A DNA stretch of 64,000 nt from Archaeoglobus sp. JdFR-27 (GCA_002011235.1 MTMO01000003.1:1-64000); one strand, 5' to 3'; positions 43,264 to 52,566 are shown, numbered from the stretch's first letter. Made by a program: numbers and translations. The notes: generated from the sequence alone by a model not told the origin.

Positions 43264-43707
43264 CTAAGTTTCGCGTTTCTTCACGGCAACCTTCAACTGA
43301 CAGGTTAGCACGACATCCCCTCTTTGATTTACGGTCTTAGCCTCCAACGTGATCACGCCGTAATTGCCCTTGTCTCTAGCTTCAACAACCTTCGCAACAG
43401 CTTTTATCGTGTCCCCAATGAATACAGGATTTGTGAATCTGAGTTTGTCTATCCCATAAAATGCGAGTATCGATTCCTCTATGAAACCCAGCCTCGTGAG
43501 CAAACCAATTGTTATTGAAAAAATAAGGGTGCCATGGGCAATCCTCTTTCCAAAGAAGCTTTTCTTGGCGAACTCTTCATCTGTATGCAATGGATTCCAG
43601 TCACCAGTCAAGCCAGCGAAGTTCACGATGTCCGCCTCGGTAACAGTTCTTCCAGAAGTTTCGAGTCCCATTCCAACCTCGTAATCCTCAAAGTAAAGAC
43701 TCTCCAT
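43264..43707 (-). CDS. MaoC-like (R)-specific enoyl-CoA hydratase
   Basis: 147 aa from the ATG at 43707, which has GGTTGA upstream; the longer frame to 43812 runs into the DUF35 gene. It is a single hot-dog domain. The catalytic motif is NFAGLTGDWNPLHTDEEFAK with Asp and His, followed by GKRIAHGTL. It would hydrate the enoyl-CoA from the dehydrogenase to a 3-hydroxyacyl-CoA. It lies 4 nt after the DUF35 gene and 23 nt before the acyl-CoA dehydrogenase. MaoC proteins commonly associate with DUF35 proteins in such operons. Confidence 0.92.
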   Translation of the reverse strand: MESLYFEDYEVGMGLETSGRTVTEADIVNFAGLTGDWNPLHTDEEFAKKSFFGKRIAHGTLIFSITIGLLTRLGFIEESILAFYGIDKLRFTNPVFIGDTIKAVAKVVEARDKGNYGVITLEAKTVNQRGDVVLTCQLKVAVKKRET

Positions 43708-43711
43708 CTTT

Positions 43712-44167
43712 TCAACCTTCCACGGGCTCAAAGTACAAAATATCCGTGATCTTACCCTCACGCTCCTCCTTCCAGACAGCTCTAACTCTCGCCCCCGGCT
43801 TGAAGGTTTCATGAACCTTCTTCCAGTCGCTGAGATCTATCCCGCCAAGCAAGCAGAGCATGCCTGTATCAGCTCCATCAAGTTTCACTATGCCAGTGGC
43901 ATACGGAGGATCAGGCAAACCGGTGAATTTTATGTAAGTCACGGTAACGGTGACAACCTCCCCCTCATCGCTAACCTCTACCCAGTCTGCCGTATCAACA
44001 AAGCACCTCTCACAGAAGGCCCTCGGTGGAATGAGAACTCTTCCACATTCCGGGCATTTCACACCCATTATTTTCTTATCCTTCAGAGCTTCGAAAAATT
44101 TCGTGCCATGTTCGCCAGCTGAATGAACATATGGAATTTCCCACTTTGTTTCAAACTTCAAAACCAT
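43712..44167 (-). CDS. DUF35 zinc-ribbon/OB-fold acyl-CoA-binding protein
   Basis: 151 aa. A rubredoxin-like zinc ribbon (CPEC about 38-41 and CERC about 52-55) is followed by an OB-fold (about 65-145) with VTVTYIKFTGLPDPPYATGIV. DUF35 proteins bridge thiolase-like partners: they occur with HMG-CoA synthase in archaea, with BbsB in toluene degradation, and with Ltp2 in steroid degradation. Here it sits between the second thiolase-like gene and MaoC, so a complex with the two thiolase homologues is likely. No enzymatic residues of its own. Confidence 0.93.
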   Translation of the reverse strand: MVLKFETKWEIPYVHSAGEHGTKFFEALKDKKIMGVKCPECGRVLIPPRAFCERCFVDTADWVEVSDEGEVVTVTVTYIKFTGLPDPPYATGIVKLDGADTGMLCLLGGIDLSDWKKVHETFKPGARVRAVWKEEREGKITDILYFEPVEG

Positions 44168-44193
44168 TCAACCACCTCCTTTAAGCTTAATTC

Positions 44194-45354
44194 TTATTTA
44201 AGCTTCTTTTTAGAGGAGAGGAGCATCAGCGTATGGAATTGCAATGTTCCTCCCCACGCATGAGCAAGTGATACGTTCACATCGGGAATTTGGTAGCTCG
44301 CCTCTCCCATTATCTGAAGTGCTGCCTCAGCCAATCTAACAAGCCCAGTAGCACCTATTGGATTCGTACATAAAACACCGCCTGACGGATTGGTTGGCAT
44401 ATCTCCATCGGGAAATGTAACACCTTCTCTAGCAAGATCTTTACCTTCTCCCTTTTCTGCAAATCTAAGAGCTTCTAACTCCAACACCTCCTGAATCGTA
44501 AATGGCGAGTAAAGTTCCGCCACATCAATATCTTTCTTTGGATTGTCGACTCCAGCATGTCTGTACAATCTTCTTCCCGCAATAGCCAGAGTGTCCCAGT
44601 AGCTCAAATCTGGCCTATCGCCGGCATAGTAATTATCGCTTATAGTTGTTTCAGCGATAACCCATGCTGGATTGTCCCTTATCTTTTTAGCAACCTCCTC
44701 ACTTGCAAATATCACAGCAACAGCTCCATCGCTCCTAGGACAGCACTCCAGAAGCTTTAGTGGCGAAGATACCATCGGACTGTTTAAAACCTCCTCCACA
44801 CCAATATCGAGCTTTATATGGGCATTGGGATTTTTCAGGGCATTCTTATGATCTTTAACACTCACCCAAGCAAGATCCTCCTCTGTAGTGCCATACTTAT
44901 GCATGTGAACAGTTGCCTGAATTGCTGCAACGCTTATGGCTCCAGCCCCAGAATATCTTTCGAAAATGGGACATACTGCAGTATTAAGCACAGGCTGAGC
45001 ATCAACACACTCTCCAACCCTCTGCGTGCATACCGCCATTGCAATATCAAAGACTCCGCTTGCAACGTGTTCGTAGGCAGCTAAACCAGTGGTCATACCT
45101 GTCGTTCCGCCAGTTGAGATCTTCATGAACGGCTTTCCGATCCCGCCAGAGGTAACATCCCATCTCTCTGGCAGATATATTCCATCGAACGGATCCATCG
45201 TTCCATAGGCTATCGCCTCAATGTCTTTTATCTCGAGATTTGCATGTTCCAAAGCTTTATTCATCGCTTCATATGTCAGCTCGGGATGGGTTTTATCATC
45301 CCTCCTCGTTCTGAACTTAGTCTGACCAACTCCAACAACTGCAACCCTTTTCAT
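44194..45354 (-). CDS. thiolase-like protein B, lacks thiolase catalytic residues
   Basis: 386 aa of thiolase (SCP2/lipid-transfer) fold. The usual nucleophilic Cys region reads STGGTTG (residues 80-86), so the cysteine is Gly or Thr. The GHPxGATG histidine motif reads TNPIGATG (330-337), with Asn instead of His. A Cys (329) precedes it and a His lies in AHAWGG near 365. It therefore cannot be a classical Claisen thiolase; related cysteine-less homologues in steroid degradation act as retro-aldolases. Paired with thiolase-like A, 9 nt upstream, and followed by DUF35 after 26 nt. Confidence 0.88.
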   Translation of the reverse strand: MKRVAVVGVGQTKFRTRRDDKTHPELTYEAMNKALEHANLEIKDIEAIAYGTMDPFDGIYLPERWDVTSGGIGKPFMKISTGGTTGMTTGLAAYEHVASGVFDIAMAVCTQRVGECVDAQPVLNTAVCPIFERYSGAGAISVAAIQATVHMHKYGTTEEDLAWVSVKDHKNALKNPNAHIKLDIGVEEVLNSPMVSSPLKLLECCPRSDGAVAVIFASEEVAKKIRDNPAWVIAETTISDNYYAGDRPDLSYWDTLAIAGRRLYRHAGVDNPKKDIDVAELYSPFTIQEVLELEALRFAEKGEGKDLAREGVTFPDGDMPTNPSGGVLCTNPIGATGLVRLAEAALQIMGEASYQIPDVNVSLAHAWGGTLQFHTLMLLSSKKKLK

Positions 45355-45363
45355 CTTATCACC

Positions 45364-46446
45364 TCAGCTTGAAAGAATAGCTATGGCTGCGTTCTGACCG
45401 ATGCCTGTCATCGCATGAGCGATGCCCTTTTCGATTTCTCCCTCCCTAATCTGAAGAGCAAGGTTTGCCAGAAGAAAGGCACCGGTGGAACCATATGCAT
45501 TGGTACAAAGCGCGCCCCCTGATTTATTTACTGGAAAGTCAGAGTCGATCAGCTCCTTACCCTTACCATATTCGGCAAATCCCAAAGCTTCGAGAATCAT
45601 GAAGTGATAATCGCTAGTCAGATCCATAATTTCGGCAGCTTCGATATCCGAAGGTTTCAAGTTCGCCATCCCGTATGCCATCTCAGCAGCCTTAGCGGTT
45701 GCAAATAGCTTGCTAAGATCCCTTGTTCCCATAAAATAGTTGTCATATGTCCATCCCAAACCTTTAATCCATATAGGATCTGGGTTGATTCTCTTAGCTG
45801 TGGTTTCCTCTGCCAAAATGAAGGCAACGCACCCATCGCACCATTGGGCAATTTCAGGCCTTCTTAGTGGATAGACTGCCATATCAGAATTGATTACCTC
45901 TTCCACACTTATGCTCTCTTTTAAGAAGGAATACTCGTTTTTTAGAGCATTTTTCCTGTCCTTAACCACAACCTTTGCCGTGTCTTCTTCGCTAACGTTA
46001 AAGGAGTTCCTGTAAACATAGCTCTGCATCGCATAACCCATTTGCAAAGAAAGTTTCAGATCCCTATGAAAAAGAGGATCTAAGCTCTGGAGTTCAACCA
46101 ACTCGACAGGGGTTTCAGAGCTATGCCCAAAGCCTAAAACTATCGCAACATCGGAAAGCCCGCTTTTCACCCTCATGTATGCTAAAGGTAAGGCAAAGGC
46201 TGCGTCTTCAGAAACTCTTATTTCATGACGAAGATAGCCACCGGCTGCTGGAGCTACGTACATGTTGGAAATCGTCCTTCCAACACCGAGATTGTCATAT
46301 CCACCAAGGATGAAACTGTCAATCTCTCTTCTCTCAATTTCTGCATCTTCCATTGCCTTTTTTGCAGCAACATAGGCCACGTTGTAAAAAGGCTCGTCAT
46401 GAATTTTGAAATCGGTAATTCCTATCCCCACAATTCCAACCTTCAT
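45364..46446 (-). CDS. thiolase-like protein A, lacks thiolase catalytic residues
   Basis: 360 aa, thiolase fold, shorter than its neighbour. The nucleophile loop is VSEDAAFA (about 78-85), without Cys. The C-terminal motif reads GGALCTNAYGSTG (about 310-322), where GHPxGATG should be, with Asn-Ala instead of His-Pro. GIAHAMTGIG near 340 holds a His. Loss of the catalytic set in both copies suggests a heteromer in which one chain is mainly structural. It starts 31 nt after the acyl-CoA ligase and ends 9 nt before thiolase-like B. The reaction is not known. Confidence 0.85.
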   Translation of the reverse strand: MKVGIVGIGITDFKIHDEPFYNVAYVAAKKAMEDAEIERREIDSFILGGYDNLGVGRTISNMYVAPAAGGYLRHEIRVSEDAAFALPLAYMRVKSGLSDVAIVLGFGHSSETPVELVELQSLDPLFHRDLKLSLQMGYAMQSYVYRNSFNVSEEDTAKVVVKDRKNALKNEYSFLKESISVEEVINSDMAVYPLRRPEIAQWCDGCVAFILAEETTAKRINPDPIWIKGLGWTYDNYFMGTRDLSKLFATAKAAEMAYGMANLKPSDIEAAEIMDLTSDYHFMILEALGFAEYGKGKELIDSDFPVNKSGGALCTNAYGSTGAFLLANLALQIREGEIEKGIAHAMTGIGQNAAIAILSS

Positions 46447-46477
46447 TTTACCACCTGGTTTTTACCTTAAAACAAAT

Positions 46478-48133
46478 TTATCGTGCACTAAACCTCTTTC
46501 TCCAGTCAGGAATCTCTTTATCTCTATCCCAACCGTGATCTTCTCTTTCCTTCTCCCTTTCCTTTAGCTCCCACTTCTTTACTCTTCCAGTAGGGGTGTA
46601 TGGAAGCATTTGAACAAGTTCGATGTATCGAGGTATTTTGAAGTAAGCTACCTTTCCCGCCATGTATTCTATAATCTCCTCCGGCTTAAGTTCCGCTTTC
46701 GGCAGAATAAATGCCTTTATCTCTTCTCCTCTTTTTGGATCCGCAACTGGGATTACGGCTACATCCTGAACTTTCGGGTGGCTCTTGATTACATCTTCAA
46801 TCTCCCAACTTGCAATGTTCTCACCACTCCGCCTAACTATGAACTTCTTTCTGTCAACAAAGTATAGGTAGCCTTTTTCATCCATTTTCACGAAATCTCC
46901 GCTGTAAAGCCATCCATCCTTAACGATTTCCGCAGTTTTCTCAGGAGCCTTGTAATAGCCGAGCATCTGAGCGGGATTTTTCCTTATAAGCTCTCCAGTT
47001 TTCCCCCTTTCAACTTCATTCCCTCCTTCATCGACTACCTTCGCCTCATGACCGAGATCTGGGAAAACAGGAACGCCGAAGCTCCCCATTTTCTTATATT
47101 CTCCTGGCGGATTCAAACAGGGCAAAGGATCCTCCGTCATGCTGTAGCCTTCTAACACCTCAACTCTGAATCTTTCCTCGAACCCTTTCCATATCTCCTT
47201 CGGCATACCTCCAATGATGACGTATTTTGCTGGGTTATCCTTTTCCTCTTCCACTGGAGGTAAAGAGTAGAGTATGTTCGCGAGGGAGCCAAGAAGGTTG
47301 AAGTGCGTGCATTCAAAGTTGCTTATGTCCTGCCAGAAGTTGGAAACACTAAAAAGACTTCTCAAGGTAATGATCCCACCAGCAAACATCATTCCAAGAC
47401 TGGAATATATTTGCGCGTTGATGTGGAAAAGAGGCAAGCCCGTATAATCGTTTGCAGTTTCATCAACCATCCAGAGAGTTATTGCTTTTGCAGATAAAAC
47501 ATAGGACTTATTTGAGAGAATCGCCCCCTTCGGCAATCCCGTTGTTCCTGAGGTGTAAATAATTGCCATGGGATCTTCTGGTTTTATGTCAGCCTCAGGG
47601 TCAGTTGATCTGCCACCAAGGGAATCCATCGTTGGATACTCCTTGCTATCCCCCCTTACAATGATGTTTTTCAGGTTAACAAGATCACCTTTTATCGCCT
47701 CAACAATGGGCAGCAGATCTTCCTCCACAAAGATCGTCGCAGACTCGCTGTTCCCGATTACATGCTTCGCATCAAGCTCCCTATAGAACCAGTTCACCGG
47801 CACCTCTATAGCTCCTATTTTCGAGCATGCGTAGATCGCTTTCAAATAATCCAGAGAGTTTCTTAGAAACAGGGCAACTCTGTCTCCCTTTTCCACTCCA
47901 ATCTCCAGCAACGCATTGGCTATTCTGCTCGCTTCTTTGTTAAGCTCCTCGTATGACATTCTCTCTCCTGTATCAGCGAAAATAGCGTACGTTTTATCTC
48001 CTCTGATCTTCGCCGAAGATTCAACCGCCTGCTTTACCGTTTCAACTTTTGCCATGTCTTCGGGCAACCTCTTCACAGCCCAAGAGTAATTAGGCCAACC
48101 TTTGAGTTCGCCTTCCCCAATTACAAAAGCCAT
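46478..48133 (-). CDS. acyl-CoA ligase (AMP-forming), CaiC-like
   Basis: 551 aa from the ATG at 48133, chosen because GGTGG lies 4-5 nt upstream; a GTG/ATG at 48148 is also in frame. It activates a carboxylic acid with ATP and CoA. The P-loop is IIYTSGTTGLPKGA (about 200-213), the adenylate motif GYSMTEDPLP follows, then YSGDFVKMDEKG and the C-terminal Lys of TPTGRVKKWELK. The closest family by pattern is the crotonobetaine/carnitine-CoA ligase or long-chain type; the substrate is unknown. First gene of the six-gene acyl-CoA operon and therefore likely to load its substrate. A RHH regulator lies 150 nt upstream. Confidence 0.92.
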   Translation of the reverse strand: MAFVIGEGELKGWPNYSWAVKRLPEDMAKVETVKQAVESSAKIRGDKTYAIFADTGERMSYEELNKEASRIANALLEIGVEKGDRVALFLRNSLDYLKAIYACSKIGAIEVPVNWFYRELDAKHVIGNSESATIFVEEDLLPIVEAIKGDLVNLKNIIVRGDSKEYPTMDSLGGRSTDPEADIKPEDPMAIIYTSGTTGLPKGAILSNKSYVLSAKAITLWMVDETANDYTGLPLFHINAQIYSSLGMMFAGGIITLRSLFSVSNFWQDISNFECTHFNLLGSLANILYSLPPVEEEKDNPAKYVIIGGMPKEIWKGFEERFRVEVLEGYSMTEDPLPCLNPPGEYKKMGSFGVPVFPDLGHEAKVVDEGGNEVERGKTGELIRKNPAQMLGYYKAPEKTAEIVKDGWLYSGDFVKMDEKGYLYFVDRKKFIVRRSGENIASWEIEDVIKSHPKVQDVAVIPVADPKRGEEIKAFILPKAELKPEEIIEYMAGKVAYFKIPRYIELVQMLPYTPTGRVKKWELKEREKEREDHGWDRDKEIPDWRKRFSAR

Positions 48134-48280
48134 CCAACCACCTTCCAAAATGTTGATGTTATTAATGATTTTTTATGAGCAAATATAAAATGATTAAGCA
48201 ACAATCATGAGTACATATGAGCATTAAAAAATAAAATAAAGGTAAAACTAAGATAGAGCTAAAAGAAGAAAACTAATTTT

Positions 48281-48844
48281 TCAGTCCGAATATCTCCTAT
48301 AGAATTTCAAAACAAACCCATTAGTAGATATACTCGTCAAAACATCCCATTTTTCCGAATAGTACTTTCTGTAGATCATAAGAAGATGTTCTGAAAGGAA
48401 CTCGCTTACCTCTCTCCTCCTCATTGTATGCTCACAGAAAAACTGAATCCATCCCTGGCCCTTCGTCACCTCTATATAATCTGCTCTGTTCAGAATCTTC
48501 CATCCCTTTCTCACTGTTTCTAGAAATTCCTCAAGCTCGATTTCGACAAAAGGCTTTTTTAAAAACCACTCTACAGCCGTCTCCATGCTGCTTTCATCAA
48601 CTGCCCTTTTCGGATCCCCACAAACAAGATACATATACTGGCTTTTCCCACACCCAGTGAAATCCAGCTCCCTTATTAACTTGATCAGGAGCAAATCGTC
48701 TTCATTTATCAGAGACGATTCGCTATCAAGGAGTTTTAAAGCGACTTCAATAACATGGTTATAGCCTCTGAATTTATCCTTGTGTTTCTCAAGAATCCTA
48801 AAAGCTTCATCACTTAATGTTGTCTGGATTCTCTTCTTAGCCAT
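48281..48844 (-). CDS. ribbon-helix-helix regulator with C-terminal domain
   Basis: 187 aa. The N-terminus AKKRIQTTLSDEAFRILEKH plus GYNHVIEVALKLLD (about 26-40) is a RHH/MetJ-like DNA-binding unit. Residues about 55-187 form a domain I do not recognise, with ELDFTGCGKSQYMYLVCG and WIQFFCEHTMRRREVSEFL, probably ligand sensing. It lies upstream of and in the same direction as the six-gene acyl-CoA operon, 147 nt from the ligase start, and divergent from the OFA transporter (48986). It may control both, which would tie an uptake system to the degradation operon. Confidence 0.68.
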   Translation of the reverse strand: MAKKRIQTTLSDEAFRILEKHKDKFRGYNHVIEVALKLLDSESSLINEDDLLLIKLIRELDFTGCGKSQYMYLVCGDPKRAVDESSMETAVEWFLKKPFVEIELEEFLETVRKGWKILNRADYIEVTKGQGWIQFFCEHTMRRREVSEFLSEHLLMIYRKYYSEKWDVLTSISTNGFVLKFYRRYSD

Positions 48845-48985
48845 TTTCCCTTGCTAGGATTTTAAATAGATAAACTTTGCGGGTAACTTTTAATTTGATG
48901 GTTGATTTGGGAATATCTTGACTAAACAGGAATCTATGAAGGGCTAAACCCAAAAAATTTTAATTTTCAGAATTTAAAACTCTGT

Positions 48986-50200
48986 ATGGTCAATCGCTGG
49001 GTTTATCCGCTGATGGGATTGGTTATCTCCGCAATGCTTGGAGGTATTTATGCTTTCAGCCTCTACTACTCTCCCCTTCAGCAAGCATACAACCTAAATG
49101 TTGTTTCGCCTCTTGCTCTGGCTTTTTCGATTATAACCGTTAGCTACTCAATTTTCATCATTCCTGCAGGAGTTATCTACGACAGACTTGGGCCGAAAAT
49201 ACCCGTAGTTGTGGGAGCTTTTATGATATTAACAGGATACGTTCTTGGATGGTACATGAAAAACTTTGAAGATTGGGGAAAAGCAGCCTTATTGTACTAC
49301 ATTGGACTTGGTTTTTTTCCAGGATTGGGGTTAGCATTAGTAGATGCCGTCCCAAGACCCCTTGCAGCGAAATGGTTCCCTGATAGAACAGGAACCGCTG
49401 TCGGAACGGTTGCTTTTGGGTTTGGTATAGGTGCGGCAGTAGTTACCCCAATAATAAAATATTTCCTGGACCAAGGGGTTTTCTTTACATTCCTATACAT
49501 GGGGTTGATTTATTTCGCAGTCATATTTCTCCTTGGAATTTTTCTGAGGGAGCCACCGGATGATTTTCGAAAGTTAACTCTAATAAATCCCGAAATTGAG
49601 GAAGATGAAGACTACAATCTTATACAGGCACTAAAAGATAAAAGATTTCATATCTTGTGGTTCTCATTTGCTTTCTCATCCTTTGCAGGTTTGATGGTGA
49701 TAGGAAATGCCGTTCCGATACTGGAGGAGGCTATTTCTCCCCAAGATCTAAAACTAATCATTCCAGCCTTCCTGATTGCCACATCCTTTTGCAATGCCGG
49801 CGGTAGGATCTTTTGGGGTAACCTACTCGACAGAATAGGGCCTTGGAGGGCGATGGAGGTGAATTTCGTTGTAACCATGGTAGCATTGATGACCCTTTCT
49901 TTCAGTTATTCGAACCGTTACCTCGTGATTCCTCTTGGTGGAGTGATATATGCTAACTATGGTGGCTTACTCGCCCTCTTTCCATCTGCAGTTGCTTTAT
50001 TTTTCGGTAAAAAGTATCTTGGAAGGATTTATGGTGCAGTTTTCACCTCTTGGGGGGTTGCAGGTTTGATGGGTGCAGTAGGTGGTGGATTCATCAGAGA
50101 TCTAACCGGTAGCTACTTCCAAGCGTTTTATGTGGCTGTGATTTTCTCAATGCTCGCTCTATTTCTCGTTTACAGAGGGTCTAAAATTCAAAGGGTATAA
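48986..50200 (+). CDS. OFA-type major facilitator transporter (monocarboxylate/oxalate-formate)
   Basis: 404 aa, twelve predicted membrane segments. MGLVISAMLGGIYAFSLYYS at the start, AGVIYDRLGPKIPVVVGA (the MFS loop between helices 2 and 3), and AVGTVAFGFGIGAAVVTPI identify the OFA (oxalate/formate antiporter) family, which moves small monocarboxylates. It is divergent from the RHH regulator, and its left flank faces the acyl-CoA operon, so import of the substrate of that pathway is plausible. The predicted central loop is at EPPDDFRKLTLINPE. Substrate not established. Confidence 0.9.
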   Translation: MVNRWVYPLMGLVISAMLGGIYAFSLYYSPLQQAYNLNVVSPLALAFSIITVSYSIFIIPAGVIYDRLGPKIPVVVGAFMILTGYVLGWYMKNFEDWGKAALLYYIGLGFFPGLGLALVDAVPRPLAAKWFPDRTGTAVGTVAFGFGIGAAVVTPIIKYFLDQGVFFTFLYMGLIYFAVIFLLGIFLREPPDDFRKLTLINPEIEEDEDYNLIQALKDKRFHILWFSFAFSSFAGLMVIGNAVPILEEAISPQDLKLIIPAFLIATSFCNAGGRIFWGNLLDRIGPWRAMEVNFVVTMVALMTLSFSYSNRYLVIPLGGVIYANYGGLLALFPSAVALFFGKKYLGRIYGAVFTSWGVAGLMGAVGGGFIRDLTGSYFQAFYVAVIFSMLALFLVYRGSKIQRV

Positions 50201-50250
50201 AATTCAAAAGAAGTCAGGAGTTTCGAGTGAGGAGTAAATGGCAAAGTATT

Positions 50251-52080
50251 CTAACCATACATCTCCTCTATCAGTCCACTGTAATTTTTCAGAATTACAT
50301 GGGGTCTTTTTTTAAGAGTAGGGGTTAATTCTCCTTTTTCAATGCTGAACGCTTCTGATATCAGCCTGAATTTTTTCACTTGCTCATAGATGGCCAGATT
50401 TTGATTTGCTGAATTTACGATGCTATCATAGAACTCGATGACCTTTGGATAATGAACTAATCCCACATCAACACCTACAACCTCCATTTCTCCGGAAATT
50501 CCCTTAATTTTCTTTGTTTCTTCTCTGTCATATTCAATTCCCTCTCTCTCAGCGAAATCCAGCAGCAAATTGAAATTGGGTTGTATGAGAGCAACGATGT
50601 ATGGTCTGCCATCCCCAATGACGATCGCATCTGAGACGTAAGGGTTTCTCAAAAGCTCCTCCTCAATTGGAATCGGAGAAACATTCTTGCCAGTATCAAG
50701 AACTATTATGTGCTTTTTTCTCCCCTTGAAAATTAGATATCCATCATCATCAAATTCTCCCAAATCCCCGGAATACAGCCAGCCATTCTCAATTACTTCA
50801 GCAGTTTTTTCCGGTTTATTCCAGTAGCCTTTCATAACATTGTCTCCTCTGACTAGAATCTCCCCATCAGGAGCTATCATTTCCTCAGTCCCTGGAATTG
50901 GTGGGCCTACCGTTCCGGGTTTGAATCTGCCTAACGGGTTGAGATTCGATGGGCCGGCAGTTTCAGTCATTCCATAGCCCTCAATGACCGGAATCCCCAT
51001 TCCGTTGAACATGTATGCCAGATCCTTATGAAGTTCGGCAGCGGAAGAGCAGATGAATCTGATTCTCTGAAGCCCAAGCGCGTTTCTGATTTTAGTGAAT
51101 ACAAGAGCATCGGCAACTTTTCTCTTAAATCCAAGCCAGAAACCAAAGTTCTGTCCAGCGCTCATCCTCTTGCCACAATCTATGGCAACATCTCTGGCCC
51201 AGTAAAAGATCCTCTTCTTGATCCCACCTTTTCTTTCAACCTCCTCTACAATCCCTTTGTTCATTCTTTCGAGGATCCTAGGAACCGCTACAAATGCAAC
51301 AGGCCTTATTTCTCTTAAAGTTTCAACAAATCTTGAAGGAGACGTGAATACAGCATTCGCTCCTTTAAGAACTCCCGCAAAGAAAACTATCCGCTGAAAA
51401 ACGTGGCTTAGAGGTAGATAGCATATGTATTCTTCGCCGGGATAGAAGGGGGTCACAGACATAACTGATATCGCATTGAAAACCCAGTTCCAGTGGGTAA
51501 GCATCGCTCCCTTCGGTTCTCCTGTCGTGCCTGACGTATACACAAGAGAGGCAACATCTTCTGGCAAGGAAAACACTATCTGATTCTCCTCAAAGGTTTG
51601 GCCCTTAATAAGATCGAAAATCGTTTTTTCTCCGGTTTTCTCAATCGATAAAATTTCTGCATCTATATTTTCGAGATTTTCAAGCATCTCCTTGTTTTCA
51701 ACCACAACCAACTTGGCTCCGCTATCCCTGATTATGTACTCAACCAGATTTTTGTTCAGAAGTGAATGTACAGTTGCCACGATACCTCCGGCCATTAGTG
51801 TGGCATAATCACATAAAGCCCATTCGTATCGGGTGTTACTGTATATCGCAACCCTATCTCCTTTCTCAATCCCCAATTCTTTAAAAGCGTTGGCCAACTT
51901 TCCAGCAGTTTTCAGAAATTCAGAGTATGAGTAGGATTTAGTTTCATCTCCTTCATACCAAGAGATCGCAGGAGTGTCTGGAAACTTCTTAGCCGTATTC
52001 AACAACATTTGATTGAGATCTATCCTACTATCCCTATCCTCCAATTTATCAACCTTAAGTTCTGCCCCCTTCACAATCAT
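50251..52080 (-). CDS. fadD: long-chain fatty acyl-CoA synthetase
   Basis: 609 aa. AMP-forming ligase of the FACS (ACSL-like) group: SLVYTSGTTGEPKGAMLTH (about 193-211), GYGMTETAGPSNLNPLGRF, and LYSGDLGEFDDDGYLIFKGR with the hinge before KHIIVLDTGKNVSP, followed by a long C-terminal domain ending LTPTLKKRP. The extra ~50 residues near 300-340 and YSNTRYEWALCDYATLMAGG are typical of the long-chain subgroup. It activates fatty acids for beta-oxidation. Convergent with the OFA transporter, separated by 50 nt. Confidence 0.93.
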   Translation of the reverse strand: MIVKGAELKVDKLEDRDSRIDLNQMLLNTAKKFPDTPAISWYEGDETKSYSYSEFLKTAGKLANAFKELGIEKGDRVAIYSNTRYEWALCDYATLMAGGIVATVHSLLNKNLVEYIIRDSGAKLVVVENKEMLENLENIDAEILSIEKTGEKTIFDLIKGQTFEENQIVFSLPEDVASLVYTSGTTGEPKGAMLTHWNWVFNAISVMSVTPFYPGEEYICYLPLSHVFQRIVFFAGVLKGANAVFTSPSRFVETLREIRPVAFVAVPRILERMNKGIVEEVERKGGIKKRIFYWARDVAIDCGKRMSAGQNFGFWLGFKRKVADALVFTKIRNALGLQRIRFICSSAAELHKDLAYMFNGMGIPVIEGYGMTETAGPSNLNPLGRFKPGTVGPPIPGTEEMIAPDGEILVRGDNVMKGYWNKPEKTAEVIENGWLYSGDLGEFDDDGYLIFKGRKKHIIVLDTGKNVSPIPIEEELLRNPYVSDAIVIGDGRPYIVALIQPNFNLLLDFAEREGIEYDREETKKIKGISGEMEVVGVDVGLVHYPKVIEFYDSIVNSANQNLAIYEQVKKFRLISEAFSIEKGELTPTLKKRPHVILKNYSGLIEEMYG

Positions 52081-52167
52081 TTAAAAAATGTGGTATGAGC
52101 AGTTATAAATTAGTAATGATTATTAATGAGTATATTTGCTTATTTGCTTGCTTATTTGCGTCACTAT

Positions 52168-52566
52168 TTACTTCCTCAAACTAAGGAAGAGAAGTGTTGC
52201 ACCAAGTATCATAAAAATGTCCAGCGGTGGAAGTAACGATCCTAAGAGGGCAAGAGATGCACCTAAGAATATCATATTCCTTGAAAGTTCATTCTTTGAA
52301 AGCAGGTAGGCAATCATTGCAAAAAATGAACCAGTAAGGAAAACAACCATTCCTAAAGTTGTGAGGAGGAAATCATGACTTACAAGAAAGGAGGGGAGAG
52401 ATATTATACCGATGGAGCCCATCACAAAATAGCCAGCAATGCTAATTAGCCTTAATGCAATGGAAACTATCAACATTATAAGCCCAATTTCGTACATTAA
52501 ATTTACCTCAGAAATTTTCTCAATTGCTCGATCTAAATCATCTAGATCATTGGATTTTCCTTCCAT
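52168..52566 (-). CDS. small integral membrane protein, unknown function
   Basis: 132 aa from the ATG at 52566; the longer frame to 52653 adds an unlikely leader. A soluble acidic N-terminus of about 25 residues (DDLDRAIEKISEVNLMYEIG) precedes four membrane segments (about 25-45, 47-66, 75-95, 101-125). No family recognised. Intergenic on both sides. Real coding is supported by hydropathy and length. Confidence 0.55.
   Translation of the reverse strand: MEGKSNDLDDLDRAIEKISEVNLMYEIGLIMLIVSIALRLISIAGYFVMGSIGIISLPSFLVSHDFLLTTLGMVVFLTGSFFAMIAYLLSKNELSRNMIFLGASLALLGSLLPPLDIFMILGATLLFLSLRK

Noticed and set aside
42008-48133. Reading the operon as a classical beta-oxidation cluster with thiolases
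   Set aside because: Both thiolase-like proteins lack the catalytic Cys and GHP His, and there is no 3-hydroxyacyl-CoA dehydrogenase.
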